From contig CM035423.1 of NCBI GenBank assembly GCA_020310875.1, positions 132,035,138-132,099,137 of the forward strand: a stretch of DNA of 64,000 nucleotides, in the 5' to 3' direction. The notes beneath the pieces were generated by a model that ran no database searches, was not told where the DNA came from, and worked only from the letters and a program-made list of their open reading frames with translations. The stretch comes from Ceratopteris richardii (Eukaryota; Streptophyta; Polypodiopsida; Polypodiales; Pteridaceae). Positions 34,883-49,000 of the stretch are shown one piece after another; the first letter of the stretch is position 1; every line of letters begins with the position of its first letter. The translations under genes were made by a program, and so were the position numbers.

Positions 34883-35149
34883 TGTTATATGGAGTAAACT
34901 TATGGAGGAGGTGTGAACCACCTCTTAACTCCATTTATATGGGCTCACACATGAGTGCCATGTGGCACCCATGTGTAGAGCCATAGGTGACTCAACTAAA
35001 TTGGAAATAGGAGAGAGAGTCTTTATGGATTTAGTATGTGGCTGGGTGGCACATCAGAGGATAGAACTCGATGACTGAGTGCATCATTTCTGTCTTGGAA
35101 CACGTGAAAGTTGAGGACGAGGAAGGAAAAGTGGGAGGGTCATCAGAGG
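34883..35149 (+). mobile_element. 3' LTR of element D, first part
   Basis: Starts TGTTATATGG and shares with family C LTRs the block GAGTGCCATGTGGCACCCATG (C: GAGTGCCAAGTGGCACTCATG on the coding strand). It is interrupted at 35149 by copia-1, which duplicated AGAGG (35145-35149 and 40045-40049). The last 21 bases of the LTR are at 40050-40070. Near 34950 the TGCCATGTGGCA palindrome may form a small hairpin. Confidence 0.85.
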
Positions 35150-38100
35150 TGTTGGAAGATAGATTTCTGCGGAAGCACGCAAACACCACAAGGAAGAAGA
35201 AGAAGCTTGGAGCATAACACACAAGACTGAATGTATTACTAGAGAATGTACAAAGATAAGTAGCCCATTAGGGAAATAGGCGTATATACAAACCAGGGGA
35301 AAAAAACCTCCTAAAGAGGGAAAAAAGTCCCCTGACGGTCCTAGAGTGTTCACACACATCACTACCTAAATATATCAACAAATCCCCCCTGGGAGTGATC
35401 CAGTGAACAAGGAGCTGGCACTCATGTATAAGGAAGTGCCAAGCTATGTGGAAATCACTCCACAAAAGGAAGTAAGGCCAAAGCTTTGTGGAAAGCTTCA
35501 AACTTCTCCCTAGGCAGAGCCTTCGTGAAAAGTTCTACAATGTTCTCCTGCGTGGGCACATATGCCAAGCTGATCTCCCCAGCAGAGAACCTCTCCCTGA
35601 CATAATGATAATGCACCTCAATGTCCTTAGTGCGAGCATGGAACACAGGGTTCCTCGCAACTGCCAATGCGTTTTGACTGTCAATGAAGATGGTGGTGGC
35701 AGAAGACTGACCAACACCCAAATCAGCCATAAGGCATCTAAGCCACACACACTCAACAGTAGCTATGAAAGCTGCCCTATACTTAGCCTCACAACTGGAA
35801 GTGGCCACAGTAGGCTGCTTCTTGCTCAACCAAGATATACATGAGCTACCAAGCATGAAGCAAAAGCCACTAGCTGACACACGAGTGTCATAGCAACCAG
35901 CCCAATCAGAGTCAGAAAAAGCATGCAAATCTGGCGGTAGTGATCCCCCCTTGGGATAAAACAACCCAAGTAGCCGAGTACCACTCCAGTAGCAAAAGAT
36001 GCGCTTAACCACCTTCCAATGTGTGACTCCTGGGCAATGCATAAACCTGCTCATGTGTGAGATAGCAAACTGAATATGTGGCCGAGTAATGCATAAGTAA
36101 ATCAAGCATCCAACAGCCTGCTGATAGAGAACAGCATCAAATGCATTTCCAACATCATGAAGACTCAATTGTAAGCCTGTCTCCATAGGAGTGGCAAAAG
36201 GCTTACAGTCTTCAAGGCCAAAATGCTGCAATAATGTGTCAATATATTTCGTTTGACACAAAGCCATTCCACCATTAACTTGCATAAACTGAATGCCCAA
36301 ATAGTGATGCAAATGCCCCAAATCAGACATCTCAAATGAGGCATGCAAATCAGCCTTGAAATCAGCAATATGCTTCTCAATAGGACTAGTGAGCAGCATG
36401 TCGTCAACATAGACAACAATGATCAGAAGCACATCATTTGCACGCTTAACATATAAGGTGCTTTCAGTTGGACTGTTCTCAAAACCATGTGCAACCAGAT
36501 AGGCATGTATCTTCTCATACCAAGCACGTGGTGCTTGCTTTAAACCATATAATGCCTTCTTTAACCTGCACACCTGGTTTTCATGCCCTTTCTGCACAAA
36601 GCCACGAGGCTGAAAAACATACACTTCTTCATGCAAGTCACCATTCAGAAATGTTGTTTTAATGTCCAACTGATGTACATTCCAACCATGATGGGCTGCA
36701 AGTGCACAAATGCTCCGAATAGTAGTCATACGGCATGTAGGTGCAAAGGTCTCATCAAAATCAATGCCTCTTTCCTGCGCATAACCCTTTGCAACAAGCC
36801 TAGCCTTATACCTGTCAACTGTACCATCAGGTTTATGCTTCAGCTTGTATACCCACTTAGTGCCAATGGCCTTCTTGCCAGGAGGCAAGTCACATAAAGA
36901 CCATGTACCATTCTTCATTAGAGCATCATAATCAGATTGCATAGCAGTCATCCAATTTTCTGAATTCTGTGCTTCATCAAAAGAAACAGGCTCATTCTCA
37001 TCACAGAGACTAGACGCAGCCATAGCATAGCAATTTGATGCAAAGAAGGCACTATGAGATCCTGAACGAGTACGATATGACAAAGGTGCATCTAATTTGT
37101 TGTCATGCAAACTCTGCACCAACCATTTTGCCATAGTTTTTGCCTCGTCAATATCAGCTCTCTCATCAACAAGTGCATCATGTAAATCTGCATCAGAAAT
37201 GGAATGATCTGCATCATCATATGAAACCTGCAAAGGCTGAGAAGTTGCCTCATTAGGACCAGCACTAGACTGTCCAGCTGTAAAAAGAGGCATCAAAGTA
37301 TCATACATGTCTTTGGAGCTAACAGATGTCTCCTTAGTACATGAAAGCAATGGTTGAATAGCATCTTCCACAAAGACAACATCACGGCTAACCAGAATGC
37401 GTTTAGTCTGTGGATGATACAGACGATAGCCTTTACTTTTAGAACTGTACCCAACAAAAATACATTTTACTGCCTTATCATCCAATTTTCTGCGATGTTG
37501 TTCAGGCACTAGTGCATATGCCATACAACCAAAACACGCAGATGAGCAACAGATGGCTTGCGGTCATGCCAAGCCTAATATGGAGTGATAGACTGCAGCG
37601 CTTTAGTGGGACACTTGTTCATTACATATGTTGCACACATGACATCCTCAAGCCAGAAACTATGAGGTAAAGCCTGACTCTTGACCATTCACCTCGCCAT
37701 CTCCATGAGTGACCTATTCTTTCGTTTAGCAACTCCATTCTATTGAGGTGTATACGACACTGTACACTGGTGTTTTATCCCACGTTTAGCCAGAAGTGCA
37801 TTAAAATCAGAAGACATATATTCCCCCTCTCGATCAGAACGGAGGGTACCCATTTTACATGCTGATAGATTTTCAGCCAAAACCAAAAACTGTTTAAAGC
37901 ACATGAACACTTCAGACTTTGCTTTGAGTGGATATACCCATGCATGTCTGGAAAAATCATCAATGAAAGTCATGAAGTAAAGGTAATTTCCAAAAGAAGG
38001 TGTCTGCATACGATCACAGACATCACTATGTACAAGCTGCAATTTTTTATTAGCCCGAACTGAACCATCTTTTGGAAAGGACGAACGCTGCATTTTGCCC

Positions 38101-40044
38101 AAAATACAGTCTTCACAAACATGTTTTCTAGGTGCCTCAAGTTTGGCCACAGAGGACACCATTTCAGATTTCTGCAGGCATAGCAAACTAGCAAAATTCA
38201 GATGACCAAAGCGTGCATGCCAAAGCTTTGCATCTGACATAGCCTGAGAATCATTTACTGCACATGCCAAATCATTTACAGATCTTTCATAGTCTATGAG
38301 CTTATACAGCCCACGACATAAAATGCGAGAAGCAATAATCACATCGCCATTTGAAAGATCATGAACTGTACATCTGTCATCAACAAATTTCACAACCAAG
38401 CAAGTCTTGGCTAATGTAGAAACGGATAACAGATTCTTCTTGATCCCTGGCACAAATAAAGCATCTGACAAGGTGAAAGAACTACCATCAGCAGTAGTCA
38501 GAATGATCTTACCAACTCCCATAACAGGATAAGAGGAGTTGTTGGCGCATGTGACAGTATTCCCTGTAGGGGCAGGCTCGAGTGAAGAGAAGAAACTACA
38601 CTGCAAGGTAATATGTTTAGTTGCCCCACTGTCAAAATACCAAATATCTGAGTCTACTGTAGACATGCACTGATGATGAGAAGATGGGTCAAAACTGCAG
38701 ACAGTAGTAAATGCCCATTCTTCTTCCTGCACAAGATTTGCAGACTCTGTTTTTGGTGTAGAGGCCTCTACAACAACCATTCCAACCTCTTTCTTCTTTG
38801 CCTCTTTTGCAGCCAATTTTGGATAGTTCTTTATGATATGATCATTCTCTTTACAGTACTTACAAAACAATTTCTGCTTTTCTGATTTCTTCTCATCTTT
38901 ATCTTCCTTCTTTGAATATGTAGAATTAGCATATTTCTTCTTACTAGTTGAAGAGGTCCATTTTCCTTTGCCCTTCTGACTAGCCAGGAAAGCTTGATCT
39001 ACAACTTGCATAATGGACCTGTTTTGCCTGGACTGATCTTCCTGCAACAGAACAGAGACTAACTCCTCAAATGATAAGGCATTTGGATTGCCTTTCATCA
39101 TCAACCGAAGAGTAGAAGCAAAACTCTGATATGAATCAGGAAGACCATTCAGAACGGTCTGCACAAGTGAGGTATCTGGTATAACCTCATCAGTAGAAAT
39201 CAATTGTTCCTTCAAGTCTTTGATCTTCGTTAGGAGACTGTCCATAGAATCACCTTCATTCATGTGCTCACTCTCCAACTGTTTTCGAAGGTAATGAGCC
39301 TCATTCCTAGCTTGGTACAATGTGGTAAGTGTATCCCAAGCATCCTTAGTTGTTCTGCAAGAGCGAATGTGAGGAATAATGGCACGTTTGACAGACAAAG
39401 CTATCAATGCATATGCCTGGGCATCTCTGCCATCCCAGCTAATCTGCTCTACAGTAGGTGCAGTAGAAATAGCAACACGAATAGGAATCTGCGGAATATC
39501 ATCTTCAACACCATCTTCATCAGCTCCAGCACCTGTATTTGTAGTACATGTAGTCAGGGGTGTAACAGGACGTCTTTCAACACCCTGCACAATGTTCCAC
39601 AATCCTTTTGCAACCAATACATGTCGCATCATATAAGCCCATAATGGGTAGTTGGTACCATCCAACTTATCCTCAACAGCCAACATACGGAATACATCCC
39701 TGCTTTCAGCCATGGCCGGTGACTAAAATACCTTGATGCAGAGAATTGATTGTATCTCAAAAAGTTGAACGGAACTGCCCAGATGAGTTTTGCTAAACAG
39801 AAACAGGTATATACCTTTGGCGATAGATGTTGGCAGAAGCACGCGAACAGCACAAGGAAGAATAAGAAGCTTGGAGCACAACACACAAGACTGAATGTAT
39901 TACTAGAGAATGTACAAAGATAAGTAGCCCATTAGGGCAATAGGCGTATATAGAAGCCGGGGGAAAAAAACCTACTAAAGAGGGAAAAAAGTGCCTCGAC
40001 GGTCCTAGAGTGTTCACACACATCACTACCTAAATATATCAACA
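35150..40044 (-). mobile_element. copia-1: near-complete Ty1/copia element inserted in the D LTR
   Basis: 4.9 kb. LTRs lie at 35150-35380 and 39815-40044 (about 230 bp, roughly 90% alike, TGTTG...CAACA). The target-site duplication AGAGG is perfect on both sides. The polypurine tract on the coding strand is CAGGGGGGATT (35381-35392). Coding order on the minus strand is gag, protease, integrase, RT, RNase H, diagnostic for copia. Lesions: three in-frame stops and one lost T between 37524 and 37740, plus substitutions in the knuckle and integrase. The primer-binding site next to the upper LTR is degenerate (GTATATACCTG). Confidence 0.92.
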
Positions 40045-43000
40045 AGAGGTACAACCAATGAGTTACAACAGAGAGAAATGAATACCATGATGTTCAAAAA
40101 ATTCTTTAGCTTCTCTTGCATTTAACTCCACAATTGGAAACTACTTTCTCTATGTACCCAAAGCGACTTATGACGTCTTCAAGCAAGAATTTGCAAACAT
40201 TATATGTGGTCTTAGATTGTAGTGCACGTCCCTCTACATGATTAGTTAAGTCCTCTCTTGCAAGTACAACATAACGCATTTTGTCAATACCTTTAAGCAT
40301 AGTTACAAGATCTACTACCCACTTTGTAGTGAGTACAAGATAAGTAGGATGCAAAGGATCTCTATGTTTGACTGACGAATGAAGTTGACAAGTAGAACAT
40401 GTAGAAACATACTTACTAATGTCAACATACATCTTAGGCCAATAATAGGTACTTCTAATGTTTTCATATGTTCCAAAAAATTCTTTATGACCTGCCCTTA
40501 ATATCTCATGCATTTCCTTCATTGCTTGCAACTGAAGACCTTATTTTCCTAGGAATCGTTGTGGATTCTTAACCTTACCCTTGGCATGTCTCCAAAGATA
40601 ACCATTCCGTAGGAAAAAATTATAAGGTCATTTCCTAATTATACGGAACCTATTCATAGTCCAACTAGGTAATGGTTGCAATGTACTCAAATACTTTCGT
40701 ATGTCTCTCCATTCATCTTCGTACTCAGACTCATGAAATTGCTCATACTCGTATATATGTGGAACATAGTCAACTAAGTTCACATTCTTTATTAGATCAC
40801 TTTTAAGATCATCATCAAATCTAGCTCTCGATAACACATCAACAACTGAATTTGACTTACTTAAAATATGAACTAACTCAAGATTTATGAACTTAATTTA
40901 TGAGATCCATCTAAGCATGGCTATATCAAGAGATGAACAATTGGCTATCATTCCAATGAGAGGCAAACAATCAGTCTCAACTTTGACATTTGCACCAATG
41001 AAATATTCTTTGTCTGTTTTCAAAGTTGTTATCATACCCCATAGTTCTCGTTTGATATGTGGATACTTTTGTTGTGTTTCATGTAAAATTTAAGCACCAA
41101 ACCTAATTACATATCTATTCCCTTCACTATCATCTTGACTTATGACCCAACCTATACCAATAAAACTAGTATCAACAATCAATATAATAGGTTTGTTAAT
41201 AGAATAGTCTACATGCTTAAGGATGGGAGCTTCAAGCAATAATTTTTTTCAATTTACGCATAGCTTATGTGTGTTTGTCAATCCAAATAAATTTTCGTTT
41301 CTTCCTCAACAAGTCATAGAGACAATCGGAAACATGAGCAAAGTGTGGGATCCAAATAACATAAAAGATACATGCACCAAGAAATCTACGTACCTCACTC
41401 ATATTGTTATACGTTTAAAAGATTTTGCTTATAGCATTAAATTTTTATCGGTATGGCTTTCGACCATAATGACCACATAAATATCCAACAATAAGAACCT
41501 CTTTGACACCAAAAACTGATTTTTCTATGGAAAATGTGAGACCTACCTCTTTAAATTGTTAAAATATTCGTTCATAATCAGAGATATGGTCAAGAACAAA
41601 CTTACGACATCTAGATTAATCTAAAGTAATGTCCTTTCCATGTTCCTCACTCCCTTTAATTCGAATATCATCAATGAATGGCATGGTTATATGAGGGATA
41701 AAATCATGTAAGACCATATTCATAACACTCATCATATGAGCCACAGAATTAGTCGCTCCTTGAGGTAAAGTATGCATTCGCACTAAGCCTAAAGGATTTT
41801 TCATTGTGGTTATGTCATGACTATCAATTGCTAATTGGAATTGTTCATACTCGAAATATAAGTCACCCATTGAATACATAGAATGTCTTGAAAATGATTC
41901 AGCAAACTCATCTACAATGGGTCATGTTCCTACATTCCTTATGGTGGCTTTATTGATGGGTTGGAGATCTTGAATAAACCATAGTTTCCCATTCTTTTTA
42001 GGTACAGTGAACCATCTATTTGACTAAGGTGCAAAACATGGCTCTAAAATTCTCATGTTTATCTTCTCCTTAAGAAGTTTCATTAGCTCAGGTAAGTGAG
42101 CCTTTGGAACTAGTATAGGGCGAAGATTCCATGGAATATGTGGAATAGTAAAGATTATCATGGGTGCAACTAGCTTAGGATCTGTGCAACCAATCTCATG
42201 AGGATACATAGTAAAGGCTTTTCCATGGCTACATATGGATCTCTCAAATTTGTCTCTCTCTGCTGGCAAAAGAAAGTCATCATCTCTACCCACCTGTTTG
42301 ATTGTTTCATCAATGAATGTATGCCCTATGTTTTTCTTATCCCAAAGAATTGGATCATTTTTCACATCAATATTTTTTTTTTTACTTCCTTGGGGTAATG
42401 GTTGAGCTATGGGTTTGATTTTTTGTCTATAGTTTTGTACTTTGTTTCAACTAAGGCATCATGTGTTTGGTTAAATTTTGAGCACTTGTCAACATTGAAA
42501 GAATACTCTTGGATTAGATCATACTCATCAAGGGAAGAAAGAATAATAATATGGGAATTAGAATTTTGTTGAAGACATAACTCTAACTCCTCAAGAGTAG
42601 AGAAACAATGAGATGTCTCAATCACATGCTCAATGTTCTCATCATTCTCCATGATTTTGTTGGTTTTATAATTTTTTTTGGGTTTTTTTGGATAAAAGAC
42701 TTGGAAAATTGAATCCTATGAACAAAATCTAATCTAGAATGTGGAGAACAAAGTGACAAACTATTGTACAGGTCGGTTGGTTGCAAGATGTCAAACCAAT
42801 GTCCACTGTTGTCCTGCTCAACAATGGATTCTATTTGAAATTTTGATCGTATGTAGCTCCAAATATGAATCGAGGTGTACAATCACTACAAGCATGCTCA
42901 TGAACCTGAGTAACAATAGGTTTCTTTCTAATTGATGTTGGAGTTAGACATCTGCGGAAGCATGCGAACAGCACAAGGAAGAAGAAGAAGCTTGGAGCAC

Positions 43001-46000
43001 AACACACAATACTGAATGCATTATTAGAGAATGTACAAAGATAAGTAGCCCATTAGGGCAATAGGCGTATATACAAGGGGGGGGAACCTCCTAAAGAGGG
43101 AAAAAAGTGCCTCGGCGGTCCTTGTGTCTTCACACACATCACTACCTAAATATATCAACAAATCCCCCCTGGGAGTGATGCAGTGAACAAGTAGTTGGCA
43201 CTCATGTATAAGGAAGTGCCAAGCTATGTGGAAATCACTCCACAAAAGGAAGTAAGCCCAAAGCTTTGCGGAAAGCTTCAAACTTCTCCCTAGGCAGAGC
43301 CTTTGTGAAAAGGTCTGCAATGTTCTCTTGCGTGGGCACATATGCCAAGCTCATCTCCCCAGCAGAGAACCTCTCCCTGACATAATGATAATGCACCTCA
43401 ATGTGCTTAGTGCGAGCATGGAACACAAGGTTCCTCGTAACTGCCAATGCGCTCTGACTGTCAGTGAAGATGGTGGTGGCAAAAGTCTAATCAACACCCA
43501 AATCAGCCATAAGGCGTCTGAGCCACACACACTCAACAGTAGCTGTGAAAGCTGCCCTATACTCAGCCTCACAACTGGAAGTGGCCACAGTAGGCTACTT
43601 CTTGCTCAACCAAGATATACATGAGTTACCAAGCATGAAGCAAAAGCCACTAGTGGACACACGAGTGTCATAGCAACCAGCCCAATCAGAGTCAGAAAAA
43701 TCATGCAAATCTGGCGGTAGTGATCCCCCCTTGGGATAAAACAACCCAAGTAGTCGAGTACCACTCAAGTAGCAAAAGATACGCTTAACTGCCTGCCAAT
43801 GCTTTTGACTCGAGGGCAATGCATAAACCTGCTCATCTGTGAGACAGCAAACTGAATATCTGGTCGAGTAATGCATAAGTAAATCAGGCATCCAACAGCC
43901 TGCTGATAAAGAACAGCATCAAAAGCATCTCTAGCATCATGAAGACTCAATCGTAAACCTTTCTCCATAGGAGTGGGAATAGGCTTATAGTCTTCAAGGC
44001 CAAAACGCTGCAATAATGTGTAAATGTATTCCGTTTGACACAACGCCATTCCACCATCAACTTGCATAAACGCAATGCCCAAATAGTGATGCAAATGCCC
44101 CAAATCAGACATCTCAAATGAGGCATGCAAATCAGCCTTAAAATCAGCAATATGCTTCTCAATAGGACCAGTGAGTAGCATGTCCTCAACATAGACAACA
44201 ATGATCAGAAGCACATCATTAGCACGCTTAACATATAAGGTGCTTTCAGTTGGATTGTTCTCAAAACCATGTGCAATCAGATAGGCATGTATCTTCTCAT
44301 ACCAAGCACGTGATGCTAGCCATGGGGCTGAAAAACATACACTTCTTCATGCAAGTCACCATTCAGAAATGTTGTTTTAATGTCCAACTGATGTACATTC
44401 CAACCATGATGAGCTCCAAGTGCACAGATGCTCCGAACAGTAGTCATACGACATGTAGGTGCAAAGGTCTCATCAAAACCAATGCCTCTTTCGTGTGCAT
44501 AACCCTTTGCAACAAGCCTAGCTTTATACCTGTCAACTGTACCCTCCGGTTTACGCTTCAGCTTGTATACCCACTTAGTGCCAATGGCTTTCTTGCCAGG
44601 AGGCAAGTCACATAAAGACCAAGTATCATTCTTCATTATAGCATCATATTCAGATTGCATAGCAGCCATCTAATTTTCTGAATTTTGTGCTTCATCAAAC
44701 GAAATAGGCTCATTCTCATCACAGAGACTAGATGCAGCCATAGCATAGAAATCTGATGCACAAGAGGCACTATGAGAGCGTGATCGAGTACGATATGACA
44801 GAGGTGCATCTAATTTGTTGTCACGCAAGGTTTGCACCAACCATTTTGGCATAGTTTTTGTCTGCACAATATCAACTCTCTCATCAATAAGTGCATCATG
44901 TAAATCTGCATCAGAAATGGAATGATCTGCATAATCACATGAAACCTACAAAGGCTGAGAAGTTGCCTCATTAGGACCAACACTAGACTGTCCACTTGTG
45001 AAAAGAGGCAGCAAAGTATCATACATGTCTTTGGAGCTAACAAATGTCTCCTTAGTACATGAAAGCAATGGTTGAATAACATCTTCCACAAAAACATCAC
45101 GGCTAACCAGAATGTGTTTAGTCTGTGGATGATACAGACGATAGCCTTTACTTTCAGAACTGTACCCAACAAAAATACATTTTACTGCTTTATCGTCCAA
45201 TTTTATGTGATGTTGTTCAGGCACTAATGCATATGCCAAACAACCAAAAACACGCAGATGAGCAACAAATGGCTTACGATCATGCCAAGCCTCACAGTGA
45301 TAGACTGCAACGCTTTAGTGGGATATCTGTTCAATACATATGTTGCACACATGACAGTCTCAAACCAGAAACTATGTGGTAGAGCCTGACTCTTGACCAT
45401 ACACCTCGCCATCTCCATGAGTGACATGTTCTTTCATTCAACAACTCCATTCTGTTGAGGTGTATACGGCACTGTACACTGGTGTTTTATCCCACGTTCA
45501 GCCAAAAATGCATTAAAATCAAAAGACATATATTCCCCCCCTCGATCAAAACGGAGAGTGCCCATTTTATATGTTGACAGATTTTCAGCCAAAACCAAAA
45601 ACTGTTTGAAGCACATGAACACTTCGGACTTTGCCTTCAATGGATATACCCATGCATGCCTGGAAAAATCATCGATGAAAGTCACGAAGTAAAGATAATC
45701 CCAAAAGGTGTCTGCATAGGACCACAGACATCACTATGTACAAGCTGCAATTTCTGAGTAGCCCGAACTGAACCATCTTTTGGAAAGGATGAACGCTGCA
45801 TTTTGCCCAAAATATAGCCTTCACAAACATGTTTTCTAGGTGCCTCAAGTTTGGGCAAAGAGGACACATATACACATACATATACACTCATACACACACA
45901 TACACATGCATAAACACACATATAAATCCACGATGCAAACACATACACATATGCACATAGATACACTCACATGCATACATACACACACATACATATATAC

Positions 46001-49000
46001 ATACACACATATATACACATATACACAAACACTCACATGCATACATACACACACATGCATACTCATGCATATGCATGCATACATACACACACATGCATAC
46101 TCATGCATATGCATGCATATATACACACATGCATATACATACATACATGCATACACACATATACTCATACATATGTGTATACACACATACATATACACAC
46201 ATACACTCACATGCATATATACAACATATATAAGAGACACATATACATACACACATACAATCACATGCATATATACACATATATACATACACACATATAT
46301 GCATACACACATATATACATACACACACATAAACATACACATACACACATACACACACACATTCATATACAGACACATTCATACACACACATACATACAC
46401 ATACATACATATATACATACACACACATATACATATATAGAGTTGAGGTTTTAGGATTAGATAGCTAGATAGGCATCTTTGGATCCGAAGGAGAGAATGG
46501 CATGTCCTTGCACCTAGTGCAAGTATGAGATAGTTCATAAATGACGGATTTGTACACACAAATTTGAGATTATGAATCCTTTGCTTTGGATCGACTACAA
46601 AACCTACGCTTATAGTTCCATGGTTTGGTTGGTGAGCACATCAACCCATACAACATTGCGCCGTCTACCTCTCATGGGGAGAAGAGAATGAAACGGGATG
46701 CAAAAGGACAAGCTATTGGAAGCATGACAAAGAATGGACACATGGAAGAAATGTTGAAGGCGTTTCATGATATGCATGAAGACCATCATGGTGGAGATGA
46801 TGTCATCAGTTCCATGGATACGATAGAATTTCCACAATAAAAAACACACAGAATATCAGAACATGCAAAGAGTAGCACGTTTACTACTTTACGATGGCAC
46901 AAAGATATTTTTTCTACGTGCATCGCTCGTGATGCTCAATCGCCAATCCATCTATGGATGGTCAGATGGTAGTGCGTTTGAATTGGTAGAGTGGAATTGA
47001 AACTTTCATTGCTGCATGGAAATAGGTATATTTACTAATACCGTTGTGAATATTATCTGTTCATCAGCGATTAAATCATCAGCGATTACAAATAGATATG
47101 AAGGCTTGTAAGTCTATGTCATTAAATATCATGGGCATATAAGCCAAGTCTTCAACTACTTTACGATGCTGATGATTTAATCGCTCTTGGATACTTATCT
47201 ATTTGTAACCTTATCTCACCAAGGAATGAAAAAACCATGAGAATGGAGGACCCAAAATCTGTATGATTTGGATAGATAATTGCCCCCAAATTACATTAAA
47301 AAATAAAATAAAAACTTACAAAAAGCTTAGAACTCTATAAGATCTTAAATGAAATAAAGTAAGATCAATTTTAACAAAGGATAGCTTTTGCAAACATCTA
47401 TCGCAAAATAGACTACCCAGTATAGAGAATTCACAGAATTGCAATAGACGAAAACTTTTGCAAGGCTTCTATAGTGCAAATAAAAATTGATGATGAAGCT
47501 TTGTCCATTAAATTAATCCAAAATGTGAATGGGCATGGGTATTAGCACATGTATATAAATCATTTTGAATTCATTAGCAACGAATCTTTTCATTTTGAAT
47601 ATACGAACTACTTGAAAGAAAACAATATCATCACTTCTTGCTCTCTTTTCATCATTTTACAGTGTAGAGAAACTCGGGTAGGTAGCTGTAGCTCAGTGAT
47701 GAGTAGCACCTCCTTTAATGTCAATCCGGGAAGACGTGAGGATGGTATGAAGACCACGAGCAAGTGGAAGCACAAGTGCGTGAGTGAGAAGCACACAAGC
47801 ATGCACACACATACACGCACACGCGCACACACGGCAAGAACAAAGAGAGTAAGACAATGGAATCACTTCTATTGCAAGAAAGTTCTCATACAAGCTCCAA
47901 CTACAAGAAGCTAACCTCAAAAATGAGCTCTCTAGCTCTATTTATAGTTTTTGACTAGCTTTGGCCCTGTCCAGACCTAGTGTCCGGCCTAGTTAAAAAT
48001 TAGGTTCCAGGGCTTATTTGAGGGCCCAAACGAGATCTAAAAATTATGAAAATTGACAGGCAACTACTTCTAAGGCTGCCCAAGCTCGAGGACTCCTCAG
48101 CTTGTACAAAATGGAGCTACAAAAAGGTGAAATGATATTTACAAGGGTTTGTAGTGATGAGAATCACTTTAAAATGATGTGAGGGTTTTGAAAAAAAAGA
48201 AGGGTTGCCTCAGTGCTAGATCTGCATGTGTGTCCGTACTTGCTTCTTCCCGTATACTGTCAACACTCTCCCCCCCCTAGGGTCTGTCGCCTCTGACAGA
48301 CCTTTGCTCTGCGGGTTGATCAATATAGTTCTGGAGAATGTCAGCTCCCACCTCATGTTCTTTGATTCGCAGCCCTCGGATCAGGTCTCTCTGCAGGGTA
48401 TCCCAATTGACTGGGCCCGGTATGTCCGTCTGTGGCGTTGTGTAGAGTTCTGAGTGCATCGTTTGTTCGCATGCAAAGAGGTGTAACAAATGGGTGGGCC
48501 GTGGCGCGAACACCTCTGAGTGTGCTTCCCAGAATCCTGTGGTGAACATTTCATCGAACGTTTGCTTGTAGCAGGCAGGGAGATATTTTGATGCGTGCGT
48601 GCCATGCGTAAGCCACTCGTATGCTCGGGGTTGTGCTCATATCATATAGCAGGTCGTAGTTACCATTAATAAACCCGGGAATAGGAGGTTGAATACGGCA
48701 TACATTGCGAAAAGTTTTGAGTACGACCTGCATCATATCAAAGATCTTGAGCATCATCTGGGCAACGACATCTGGCATGGGGTGGAGACGTGGTATCCAA
48801 TGTCTGATGGTTGCCATCATGTATGACACCGTGGGAGTACCGGTTGGGGGAGCGATGGCGGGGTAATTGAGCCATTCTTTGCAATTGGCATTGTTCTTGA
48901 CTTTGATTGCAAATGACTTCCATGTCCTTCTCCGTTGTACTGGTCCATAGCAATTGTTATACTTTAAATGCATGGGTGCGTGGTCCCATGTTCGTAGCAT

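Larger units (their letters stand above)
30209..40070 (+). mobile_element. Element D: 5'-truncated chromovirus, 3' LTR split by copia-1
   Basis: Plus-strand sister of family C: gag, protease, RT, RNase H, integrase and chromodomain (to 34733), polypurine tract, then the 3' LTR in two parts (34883-35149 and 40050-40070, together 288 bp). The copia-1 insertion occupies 35150-40044. The outer end AGTTACAACA is followed by GAGAG (40071-40075), the presumed target site, and then by element F. The 5' LTR, leader and gag N-terminus are missing; homology starts at about 30209, inside the gag coiled coil. Confidence 0.85.
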